A DNA stretch of 64,000 nucleotides from the NCBI RefSeq assembly GCF_003046295.1, contig NZ_PZZN01000002.1, positions 186,001 to 250,000 of the forward strand, given 5' to 3'. The translations under genes were made by a program, and so were the position numbers. This stretch comes from Sphingomonas aerolata (GTDB lineage: Bacteria > Pseudomonadota > Alphaproteobacteria > Sphingomonadales > Sphingomonadaceae). Positions within the stretch are counted from its first letter, which is position 1, and every line of letters starts with the position of its first letter. The notes beneath the pieces are model-generated. The model ran no database searches, was not told where the DNA came from, and worked only from the letters and a program-made list of their open reading frames with translations. This document shows, in pieces, positions 53,617 to 61,345 of the stretch.

Positions 53617-55332
53617 ATGTCGGATCGGATTATTCAAGCGGCGGATCTATCGCGGATCGCCAGTGCGCTCGGGAGCCTGGGCGAGGGCATTGGCCGCATC
53701 AGCCAGCAGGTCGATACCGTCGACAACGCCGTTACCGTGACGCGCAGCGAGCTCGCTGAACTGCAACAGCAGTTCAATGATTTCGAGGTGCGGTATGAGC
53801 GGGCGACGGAACTGGGCCTTGCCGAAACGCGCCTCGTGAAGGTGCGTCAGCAACTCGAACGCGACTTTGGCCATCACGGTGAGGTACGCCGCACGGCGAC
53901 CGGGATCATGCAGGCAAGCGACGTCGGAGTGGTTCGTCAGGAAACCGTAAAGTCGGTGACAGAGGAGTTGATGCTGCTGGCACCAGGCTATTGGCTCGCA
54001 CCAGCGCTCGTGGCGCTCTCGGCATGGATCAGTGACAATAAGCCTCTCGCCGAGACAGCGCTTGCCGAGGCGCTCAGGCGCGATGATGGCAAGACGAGCC
54101 TGTTCTTCGCACTCATCTGTCGGCGAGCCGTAAAGGGGGTTGCTTGCGCAACGTGGCTCGACCGGTATCTTGGCCAGCAGGATCCGCGATCGCTGAAGCG
54201 ACAAACGATGGTGCTGATCGATGCGACGGCGGGCGGCGTATTTGCCGCAGACGTTCAGCTGCGAGCGTATCAACGGTTTCAGGTTTGGTTGGACGATCTT
54301 GCTGAGCGCGCTGGCTTTATCGAAGAGCAACGGCGACAGTGGCGGGACGCGCTGACGTTCCGCATCCAGGGCACCGAATTTGCAGAGCGTTATCCTTACC
54401 TGTCAAAACGGAGTGGAACCTGGCCTCAGCTCAATGCGCTGCTGAACCGGGCCGATCTGAACGCGGATATGCGGGATTACCTTGCCGGTATCTTCGAGAG
54501 GGCGCTGCCTTCGCACGCGCGTTTGAGTGACGGCGTCGACCAGCTGCTCGAACAGCTAGTTACCGAGCATGATGAGCGCGAGCTGCCGTTACGGCGCGAG
54601 GAGGCCATGCTCCAGTTAATTGTCGACGAAGGTGGACGCAAAGACGCGGCGGCGTCCAAATTCAAGCTTTCGCACCAGGCTCTCGAGGAGGAGGTTAGCT
54701 TTACGCAACTTCTTACCAATGCTGCCATGCATGCCGAGCAGTCGGGTGCAACGCGCGCCTCGCAACGGCTCGCCTTGGCATTGTCCCGTGATTGGCTTCG
54801 TGACGCCCACTCGGACGTAACATTGGCAACGCGAAATATGGTACCGGCGACGACCGAGCTTGCCATTGGCAACTGGTCGAGTACGAGCCGCGACGGAAGT
54901 GAAGAACCACAACTGATTGAAGCGCTTGAGGCTCACATCGCGGCTGAACGCGAAGTCGCTCTAGCGGCGGTGGCTCTTGAGCCCAAGCACTGGATCGGCG
55001 GCGTAATCGGGGTGCTAATGATCGCCAGCATATTTGGCGGGCATGCGCTCGTGTCGCTGATCGGTCTTGCGGTGCTTGGTTGGGTATTCCTGGAGTATCG
55101 CGGGCTGGAAAAGCGACGTGAACTTGTGCGCAGTGCGTTCGAAGCGCGCCGCGACAGCGAGGTCGCGACGTTGCGCGCATGCCTTGCCGAGCTCGTCGAA
55201 TGGCACCGCGCCTTTGCTGCCGCCGATGCCTTGGCTGAAGATACCGGCGCCTACATCTCCGCGATCGCCGCCGATTCTCATCTGGCGGCACCCCATGGCG
55301 GTGGTCGCCGACTTTCTCTCGATGCCGCTTGA
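53617..55332 (+). CDS. Coiled-coil protein with C-terminal membrane hairpin
   Basis: 571 residues from ATG with AGGAGGG just upstream. Residues about 20-95 are predicted coiled coil (SQQVDTVDNAVTVTRSELAE, QQQFNDFEVRYERATEL). A long helical, repeat-like middle follows. Near residue 465-500 two hydrophobic helices (WIGGVIGVLMIASIFGG, LVSLIGLAVLGWVFLEY) form a hairpin, and a 60-residue helical tail ends the protein. No enzymatic motif. It is the largest product of the operon and probably its membrane scaffold, with the AAA+ protein as motor; function unknown. Confidence 0.75.
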   Translation: MSDRIIQAADLSRIASALGSLGEGIGRISQQVDTVDNAVTVTRSELAELQQQFNDFEVRYERATELGLAETRLVKVRQQLERDFGHHGEVRRTATGIMQASDVGVVRQETVKSVTEELMLLAPGYWLAPALVALSAWISDNKPLAETALAEALRRDDGKTSLFFALICRRAVKGVACATWLDRYLGQQDPRSLKRQTMVLIDATAGGVFAADVQLRAYQRFQVWLDDLAERAGFIEEQRRQWRDALTFRIQGTEFAERYPYLSKRSGTWPQLNALLNRADLNADMRDYLAGIFERALPSHARLSDGVDQLLEQLVTEHDERELPLRREEAMLQLIVDEGGRKDAAASKFKLSHQALEEEVSFTQLLTNAAMHAEQSGATRASQRLALALSRDWLRDAHSDVTLATRNMVPATTELAIGNWSSTSRDGSEEPQLIEALEAHIAAEREVALAAVALEPKHWIGGVIGVLMIASIFGGHALVSLIGLAVLGWVFLEYRGLEKRRELVRSAFEARRDSEVATLRACLAELVEWHRAFAAADALAEDTGAYISAIAADSHLAAPHGGGRRLSLDAA

Positions 55333-55343
55333 GGATGCCCGTC

Positions 55344-55514
55344 ATGTCCAGTGAACTCTCGCCCCCGCGCCGGCCGCTTCTATCTGAAGTGGGTGATGCG
55401 CCGGTAAGCACCACAACGCCTACACAGCCCCATGAGCCACCAGATGATCCCTTGGCGGCTGCGTTGCCCGAGTGGGACCTCGTCCCGGCCACCGAGTTTC
55501 TGCGTCGCCGATGA
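55344..55514 (+). CDS. Small protein of the Ycf46-like operon
   Basis: 56 residues from MSSELSPPRRPLL. Pro/Thr-rich and disordered except the end, which reads LPEWDLVPATEFLRRR. It lies 11 bases after the coiled-coil gene, and its stop overlaps the next start by four bases (ATGA). A short linear-motif adaptor is a plausible role, inferred only. Confidence 0.6.
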   Translation: MSSELSPPRRPLLSEVGDAPVSTTTPTQPHEPPDDPLAAALPEWDLVPATEFLRRR

Positions 55515-56068
55515 GCTGGTGGCCCGCGCGACGTCCTGGGACCATGACCGCCGCAACCGGACCAGCCAGCTATGCGCACTGGAGCCTGTGGTTTGACGAG
55601 TTTGCGTTGGGCGGCAACGACGAGGCGCTGTTCGTTCGCGCAACCAGTGGTGCCTTGCCCTGGTCCGCAGGGACTGCCGAACGACTATCGGAACGGGCGG
55701 GGGCAGCACTCGCGGCTCGGCTTGACGCGGCTGGTCTTGCTTTGCAGTCGTCGTTGGGGCGGTGTCGCACGGCGCAGGATGTCGAGCGCGCCGTTCTCGA
55801 CGCGCGGCGCTGTCTCGCGATGCTCGGGCGCTTTGCGGCGCTGTCATGCTGGCCGGCAACCCTGAACACGCAGTTGAGCGCTCTCATCGCCGAGACCGCC
55901 GCCGACCTCCAAAAAAACCTACTGCGTAGCGCGGCTACCGATCGCACGGGGCGGCTCGCGATGGCTCTCCGGCGCACCCCGGTGGACGCGCTCGATCGCG
56001 TGGTCGTGCCGCTAGAGGTCGTCCCATCTCCACCGCCCCCCGCAACGGGGCGACGTATTCTCCTCTAA
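55511..56068 (+). CDS. Helical protein of the Ycf46-like operon
   Basis: 185 residues from MSWWPARRPGT. Almost all helix, rich in Ala and Leu (GAALAARLDAAGLALQSSLG, DVERAVLDARRCLAMLGRF), with a Trp-rich N-terminus (HWSLWFDEF) and a Pro-rich C-terminus. No family recognised, no signal peptide. Starts inside the stop of the 56-residue gene and ends 17 bases before the AAA+ gene, so co-translated with both. Confidence 0.65.
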   Translation: MSWWPARRPGTMTAATGPASYAHWSLWFDEFALGGNDEALFVRATSGALPWSAGTAERLSERAGAALAARLDAAGLALQSSLGRCRTAQDVERAVLDARRCLAMLGRFAALSCWPATLNTQLSALIAETAADLQKNLLRSAATDRTGRLAMALRRTPVDALDRVVVPLEVVPSPPPPATGRRILL

Positions 56069-56085
56069 ACGTTCTGTGAGGCCGT

Positions 56086-57633
56086 ATGAATACCAGTGAT
56101 TTCTCGGATGCTTTCGAGCGTACCTTCAAGGCTCGCGTGCCATTCGTCCTCGTCCAGACTGCCGAACGTGCTCGCGCCATGGAGTTGATACGGGAGGTGT
56201 GCGCGCGGCAAACCGTAGGAGCCTACGTGCACACACTGTCAAAGGGGACATGCGAACTCAGCGGGGGCCGGGTGGTCAACGAAGATCGCTCCGTCGTCGG
56301 CGCGATCGATTTCGCTGGCCAGCAGATGCTTCAGCGGCAAAATCTGACCTTCATTTTGACAGAGGCGGACGAGATCGAAACCGACACGGCTTTCTCGCGC
56401 CATTTACTTGATACCGTGATTCTGGCCTCTGAAAAGGGTGGCGCCCTTGTGGCCGTGACTACCAAACCGGTCTGGGGACAGCTTCAGCGTCAGGGGATGG
56501 CGCTGACATTGTCCCCACCCGATCAGGACGAGATGCTGTCGCTGATCCGCCGTCAGATCGCAGACTATCGAACCTTGATGCCGATTGAGTGGGACGAGGC
56601 GGACGAACGACGCGCTGCCACGACGCTTGCCGGCGTGACCAAGATTGAAGCCGAAAACATCATTGCGATGATGGCGGCGAGTGGATCGATCAAGAAAACC
56701 GACTTTGCTGAACTGAACCGGGCCAAGGACGGCATCTTTTCCAACATATCGGGTATCGAGCGCGTCGAGATCAGAGCGAACGCATTGCAGGTCGGTGGCC
56801 TGTCCGGTCTCAAGGCTTGGCTTGAGCGTAAGCGGCCATTGCTAACTGCTGATTTGCGCGAGCGAGGAATCCGCGCACCGCGTGGTGTACTGCTCGTCGG
56901 TGTGCCCGGCTGCGGTAAGTCGCTCTCGGCAAAGGCGATTGCGGCCAGTTTCGAAGTGCCACTCTACAGGCTCGACCTCGCCAACCTCATGGGCATGTAT
57001 GTCGGCCAGAGCGAGGGTCGATTGCGCGAGGCGCTGGACACCGCCGATCGGGTTTCACCGTGCGTGCTGTGGATTGACGAAATCGAAAAGGGTTTGGGGG
57101 CCACTGGATCCGACTCGACCGGTGTTACAACTCGTATGATCGGTCAGTTTCTGTTTTGGCTACAGGAATCTAGCGCTCGCGTGTTCGTGGTCGCGACGGC
57201 AAACGACGTCTCGCAACTGCCGCCTGAGCTTCTTAGGCGCGGACGATTCGATGAGCTGTTTTTCGTCGATTTGCCAACCGAGGAAGAGCGCCGGGACATC
57301 ATCCGTCTTTACGTCGAAAGCGGTCAGCTTGCGGAACTCGACCCATCGCTCCTTGAAGAGTTGGTCCAAGGTTCCGAGGGATTTGCCGGGGCAGATTTGG
57401 AGGCCGCGATCAAGGAGGTGGTGGAGGAAGCCTTTCTGCACGGTGACGCGAGTGTAGGCGCCGACCTTTTCATATCGAGTTTCCGCAACATCGTTCCTTT
57501 GAGCAAGACGAGCCCGGAGCGGATCGAAGCTATCCGCGGATGGGGCCGCGAGCGCGCAGTTCCCGCGTCAGGCAAAAGCCTCACAAGAGCCGAAGACGTC
57601 ACGCCAATGCGACGTGCAGTGCTGCTGCGATAG
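56086..57633 (+). CDS. Ycf46-like AAA+ ATPase
   Basis: 515 residues. The N-terminal 230 residues form the nucleotide-free domain typical of Ycf46-type proteins (VPFVLVQTAERARAMELI, LTFILTEADEI). The AAA+ core is complete: GLSGLKAWLERKRPLL, Walker A GVPGCGKS (272-279), Walker B VLWIDE (327-332), sensor VVATAND, and Arg fingers in LLRRGRFDELFF (384-387). The family is cytosolic and of unknown role in bacteria. As the last gene of an operon with a membrane coiled-coil protein it may remodel that protein or a bound complex. Confidence 0.85.
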   Translation: MNTSDFSDAFERTFKARVPFVLVQTAERARAMELIREVCARQTVGAYVHTLSKGTCELSGGRVVNEDRSVVGAIDFAGQQMLQRQNLTFILTEADEIETDTAFSRHLLDTVILASEKGGALVAVTTKPVWGQLQRQGMALTLSPPDQDEMLSLIRRQIADYRTLMPIEWDEADERRAATTLAGVTKIEAENIIAMMAASGSIKKTDFAELNRAKDGIFSNISGIERVEIRANALQVGGLSGLKAWLERKRPLLTADLRERGIRAPRGVLLVGVPGCGKSLSAKAIAASFEVPLYRLDLANLMGMYVGQSEGRLREALDTADRVSPCVLWIDEIEKGLGATGSDSTGVTTRMIGQFLFWLQESSARVFVVATANDVSQLPPELLRRGRFDELFFVDLPTEEERRDIIRLYVESGQLAELDPSLLEELVQGSEGFAGADLEAAIKEVVEEAFLHGDASVGADLFISSFRNIVPLSKTSPERIEAIRGWGRERAVPASGKSLTRAEDVTPMRRAVLLR

Positions 57634-57691
57634 CAAACAGATACGGGCAACAATGATAGATATATCATACCACGAATAAAAGAGGCTTAAA

Positions 57692-58207
57692 ATGCTACTA
57701 ACGGTTCTGCTACTCATCATGCCAGTTGGAACGTCGGTCGATAAGCCGGGCCTAGAAAAGTTGTTCGTTCTCGGTCGCAACGGAATATGTCCAGTTGCCG
57801 GTGAAACTCCAGCAGGCTTTTCTGCGATGGGGCGGGCGTCTTATTATTTGACGCTTCCAGACGGACGCCGCGTACCGCTAAAAAAACAGCGTGAACGTAA
57901 GGAGGCGGCGACAATAAATACGATACGTCTTACACTGCCCGTCGGAATGACTTGGCACGGTCTATCTGTAGTGAGGGCTACTGTAATCACAACGGCTATT
58001 GATGAAGGCGACTCTTGGGAAAAATACCGGCTCGACTTCTCCAGCTCGAAGGAAGCGGTCACGAAAGCTCTCCTTACTGCGGGGCACCGTCTAGGGCCTG
58101 TCGGGACTCGGAAGTTCAATGATGACGAGGTTGTACCATATGGGGCAACCGAGACTATCGCTGAAAGAGGCGCCGGAAGTTCGCTAATTTGTACAACAGA
58201 TGGCTGA
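57692..58207 (+). CDS. Secreted protein of unknown function
   Basis: 171 residues. A short hydrophobic start (MLLTVLLLIMPVGTSVD) should act as signal peptide. The mature part is beta-rich (ASYYLTLPDGRRVPLKK, TINTIRLTLPVGMTWHGLSV) with two Cys (GICPVAGE and SLICTTDG). No family recognised. It starts 58 bases after the AAA+ gene on the same strand and might be an extra operon member, although the gap and AT-richer context suggest a separate unit. Confidence 0.5.
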   Translation: MLLTVLLLIMPVGTSVDKPGLEKLFVLGRNGICPVAGETPAGFSAMGRASYYLTLPDGRRVPLKKQRERKEAATINTIRLTLPVGMTWHGLSVVRATVITTAIDEGDSWEKYRLDFSSSKEAVTKALLTAGHRLGPVGTRKFNDDEVVPYGATETIAERGAGSSLICTTDG

Positions 58208-58299
58208 TTACTGCTGTTTGAGATGGTGTGTTTTCTGTTGTGACGTTAGCCATTGGATGCAGATTTAGATAATTTTATATTAAGTTATGGAAGCGAGAA

Positions 58300-58758
58300 G
58301 TGAAGCATATTGTGGTGATTGTAATGGTGTTATTTGCGCCAGCGGCAGCCTAAAGCGCTAAAGCCATGCAGTGGCGTCCGGTTATTACACCTGGTTGGGC
58401 GCCGGTAGCCATGTATGATGTAGCTACCGCCACCAGTAAAGGCGACAGTGTGACGGCATGGATACGCTTCGTCGACATGCCGGCGCATTCCCCGGCGGAG
58501 ATAAATAGGCCGCAGCGACTCTGCCAAAAAGGCGCACAGATCGAGTCTTACATGACCCTCGATTGCGTCAAGCCAGGGTTCGGAGTCGTCCGAACGTGCA
58601 TTACTGACAACTCGGACAAAATTCTTGGCGAGGCGGATCTCACGAGAACGACCCAGCCATGGCGGCGCTGGACCGTGGAGCAGAAGGTAGTAATCCTGCG
58701 CGATGCATTCGGGCCCGAGGGGTTAGTTCGCGCGTCGGTTGTCCCAGCGGTGCGGTAG
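58300..58758 (+). pseudogene. Secreted protein gene with a stop inside its signal peptide
   Basis: From GTG at 58300, after GGAAGCGA, the frame reads a signal peptide (KHIVVIVMVLFAPAAA) and then TAA at 58351-58353, after which the same frame continues without stop for 135 codons (AMQWRPVITPGWAPVAMYDV to VVPAVR). A single change CAA to TAA would explain it, since Ala-Ala-Ala-Gln is a typical signal-peptidase site. Translation might restart at ATG 58366 but would lack the signal. Homologous in type to the secreted gene upstream, as both have Cys pairs. Confidence 0.65.
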
Positions 58759-58789
58759 TCACGGTGTCGGACACCGCGCGCGACACGCC

Positions 58790-58936
58790 GCTGCGGCGAG
58801 ATCGGCAAGGAATATTTTCACATCTTCGACGTGGTCGACATCCATGCCAACCTTCAGGACGTCAACGACATGCGCCCGGTCGTAGTTGATCCCGGCCTGA
58901 CCTTCGGAACGCTGGCCGGCGACATCAAGCGTGCCG
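58790..58936 (+). pseudogene. Fragment resembling the HsdR helicase C-terminal part
   Basis: Reads EYFHIFDVVDIHANLQDV then NDMRPVVVDPG. The same positions in the intact HsdR of this island read [15 protein letters not shown] and PVVIYEP, so the fragment comes from the region after motif VI of an HsdR-like protein. It has no start and is flanked by unrelated sequence. Confidence 0.45.
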
Positions 58937-58953
58937 CCTTGCCTCGCCTCGCC

Positions 58954-59222
58954 TCGCCGCGGCGATCAACTCTAAGCTGTCGTTCGTCATCGGATGCAGT
59001 GTCACCATCCGCAACGCGCCGTACTGCGGCCGGTCGGGCTTGTGCTTTTTCGTATGGAAGAATGTTGTGAAGCCTGCTGCGACCAGTCCGTGCGATCGCA
59101 GCTAATCGCCGGCCCTCAGTGCGTATTCCGACAGTGCGCCCATCATTCGCTTCAAGTTGCAGATCGTCGTCCCGAACGACCGTATTACCGCCATACCATT
59201 CCGCCGCGGCTCGACCGTAGTT
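58954..59222 (-). pseudogene. Internal umuC fragment with stop codon
   Basis: Reads GMAVIRSFGTTICNLKRMMG, ALRAGD, a TAG stop, then RSHGLVAAGFTTFFHT and DRPQYGALRMVTLHPMTNDS. This parallels residues about 250-338 of the intact UmuC ([20 protein letters not shown] and so on), with a Lys codon changed to a stop. The polymerase palm and C-terminal tail are missing. It is 116 bases from the right attachment site and opposite in strand to the intact gene. Confidence 0.8.
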
Positions 59223-59237
59223 GAAGCGAAGTGAATC

Positions 59238-59259
59238 TTGGTATCGCGCTGGTATCGCA
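59238..59259 (+). repeat. Doubled TGGTATCGC motif at right island end
   Basis: Two tandem TGGTATCGC copies, 11 bases apart, as at 8129-8150; 20 of 22 bases match allowing for the central dinucleotide. Both lie 70-80 bases inside an attachment site and in the same strand orientation. Confidence 0.55.
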
Positions 59260-59337
59260 GATTGGTCAATTTGGGCGTTTTGATGCCAAGAATGCCGCTA
59301 GTAACCCACGGTTTTCTGCGGTTTTCGCCAGAAATGG

Positions 59338-59381
59338 TCGCATTCGTAATGCGGGGGTCACAGGTTCGAGTCCTGTAAGCG
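59338..59381 (+). repeat. Right attachment site (attR)
   Basis: 44 bases identical to 8009-8052, covering the anticodon arm to acceptor stem of tRNA-Thr, followed by GCACCA with one G missing. It has no tRNA 5' half, so it is a partial copy produced by integration and ends the island. Confidence 0.93.
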
Positions 59382-59499
59382 CACCATACTACAGAAGCGC
59401 GGTTGAGCAGGGCGAATTTTAAGATTTGCTCGCGTTGCGCTTGACTTGTAGGATAATGTTGCTCAGATGTTCTCACCGCAGCAATAGGCGGGGGATGGC

Positions 59500-60609
59500 A
59501 TGGTCCAGACATCAGGCACCCGTAAGCGGACCGCATTTTCACGGTGGCTACGGACGGGCATGGTGCCATCGGCGCTAGGTCCTGACGGTCTCGAATTCAA
59601 ATCAATCCATGGCATGATCCGGCGGACGGCCGGTTTACATTTGCAGGCGCGGGGCGCCGTGATGGACCGACCCAAACCGATACGACGAGCGCCAGAAACG
59701 ATCGTGCGCGTTCTGGGAGCGGTCGCGCTCCAAGCCCAGGGGATAATCATACATCGCGGACCGCAAAACCGCCAAAGGCTGAAACGCCCCGCGCCCGATC
59801 GCTCACGGGCGACGACCCGAAATCGGTAGAACGCAGGTCGGCCAAGGCGCAGTCCACGCGGATCCCGGGAGCGCGGCCCGGTGGTCAGCCGAACCCCGTC
59901 GCCGAATTTGTTGGTGGCGTCGGTCAGGGACTTTATGATGTTGGGGGAAGGAACCGTGGCGGGCGTCCATGCTGCGCTAACAACAAATCCGGTAACGACT
60001 GTTCGCAACGCCGGCCGTGGCATCGCGGCCATGATCGACACCGCAATCGCTGCTGAGGACACCCCGGCCCATATCCAGGCCTCCCGCGCGGCAAGCGCCG
60101 TTGCCAACGCCTCGGCGCGGGATATCGGTCGCGCCGCAGGAAAGGTTGCTGGGAACGTCGCGCTGGCGGTAGCGCCGGGGGCGGCGCTCTCCAAGGCTGC
60201 CGCATTGCGCCGACTCGCTATCGCGAGGCCGCGTATAACCTTTGACCCGCCGCAAATCGGCTGGGTCAAGGAGACGACCAAGTCAAAAAAGCCTTGGAAA
60301 CCCTATAACGATTCGGCGCCCGGCGCGCGCGCCGGTCAGGCGCCAATGTTGATGCGGACGATGCCCAACGGTTCTAAGCGGCCGGTGAAGTTTGACGGCA
60401 TTCAGGGCGATTATATGGTCGACCGAAAACGGGCTGTCGTAAACAGGCCTCGTTCGCGGGCCCAGATTTTGCGGCAATCGGAGGTATTGGCACAACACCG
60501 TCTGATCGGGACGTGGGAGGTCCCTACGCCTGTCGAGAAAACCAAAGCACTGAAACTGCTCAAGCAGATGAGCATCACGAACATCCACGTAAGGGTTGTG
60601 AAGCCATGA
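59500..60609 (+). pseudogene. Polymorphic toxin gene with two compensating frameshifts
   Basis: ATG 59500 follows GGCGGGGG. It reads RTAFSRWLRTGMVPSALGPD GLEFK, and after a missing T near 59601 the protein continues one frame over as NPWHDPADGRFTFAGAG, then GQPNPVAEFVGGVGQGLYDV; an extra G in a run of five (59943-59947) restores the first frame at GEGTVAGVHAALTTNPV. These are hallmark pieces of sphingomonad toxin carriers. The C-terminal 60 residues (KFDGIQGDYMVDRKRAVVN, RLIGTWEVPTPVE) resemble a restriction-endonuclease-fold toxin (Tox-REase type). Its immunity gene overlaps the stop. Both indels could be sequencing errors. Confidence 0.7.
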
Positions 60610-60917
60610 TCGCTATGCAGGTTGCAGAAATTATCGCGGAGTATGCCGTGTTCCTCGAACTGACCGACGACGAGGAACTTAACCCTGACACCGCCGTGAA
60701 GATGATGGAAGCCTTAGCTAGCCATCTTCAAGAGATGGACAAGGGATTTCTCCGTGAGCTCGTGAACGCGTTTCCGATCATAGCGGAAGAATATAGTGGC
60801 GAGGCGCAAGAGGTGGTGCGCAACATATCTTATGGCTACTATCTTGAAGAGGCTCTTGCAGTTGACGACCCGGTCAAGCTGGCCAGATTGGAAGCGTTGC
60901 GCGACGCGAGGGGCTGA
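60606..60917 (+). CDS. Immunity protein for the adjacent toxin
   Basis: 103 residues from an ATG overlapping the toxin stop (ATGA). A small acidic helical protein (VAEIIAEYAVFLELTDDEEL, VRNISYGYYLEEALAVDD). The acidic composition, size and overlap with the basic toxin C-terminus are what an immunity protein shows; I do not recognise the family. It is intact while the toxin gene appears frameshifted, a common outcome when the toxin is lost first. Confidence 0.65.
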   Translation: MIAMQVAEIIAEYAVFLELTDDEELNPDTAVKMMEALASHLQEMDKGFLRELVNAFPIIAEEYSGEAQEVVRNISYGYYLEEALAVDDPVKLARLEALRDARG

Positions 60918-60919
60918 GC

Positions 60920-61300
60920 GGCCGTCGCTGTGACCCATGAAAACTTCTAAATCCCACTTCGTAGCGCCGCGGTTGCGCGCGAGCGTCGTGAGGCTGTGGC
61001 GCATAGGTACGAGCGCCACTCGCGGCCCTTCGGCGTCCGAGCTTCGTAAGCATGCTGTCCCAGGCCCGGTCGACATCCTGCACCGCTCGCCCGTGATAAT
61101 TGACCAGCCGGCCGCGGCCGGCGCGGTCCCCCAATTTGATATACGTGAGGTCGCGTATTCGGCCCATAGCCGGCGATCGAGCGTCGGGAGGACGGGCGGC
61201 AAAGCTCGATGCTTCTTGTTTTGCGTCCTGCCCTGCAGGTTCAGGTCGATCGTTCGTGCACCTGGCCACCACTGCGGTCGGCCGCGTTGCCATAGCGGAG
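60920..61300 (-). pseudogene. Broken tyrosine recombinase, C-terminal part
   Basis: Two frames together give an integrase catalytic end: GRGRLVNYHGRAVQDVDRAW then DSMLTKLG in one frame, and MRHSLTTLARNRGATKWDL with EVFMGHSD in the next. The box II LRH equivalent (MRHS) and GH motif are visible; a frameshift lies between them at about 61020 and no Tyr is readable. No N-terminal domain remains. It lies 1.5 kb outside the right attachment site and may be the relic of a neighbouring integration event. Confidence 0.7.
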
Positions 61301-61345
61301 TGGTGACGTTAGGAGACAACATATCATCGCATATGAGGAAGTCTC

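Noticed and set aside
59338..59381. Second tRNA-Thr gene
   Set aside because: Only the 3' half is present; there is no acceptor 5' strand or D arm upstream, so it is an attachment-site copy and not a gene.
59398..59470. Promoter-like TTGACT near 59451
   Set aside because: The nearest -10-like TAAT is only 8 bases away, far too close for a sigma-70 promoter.
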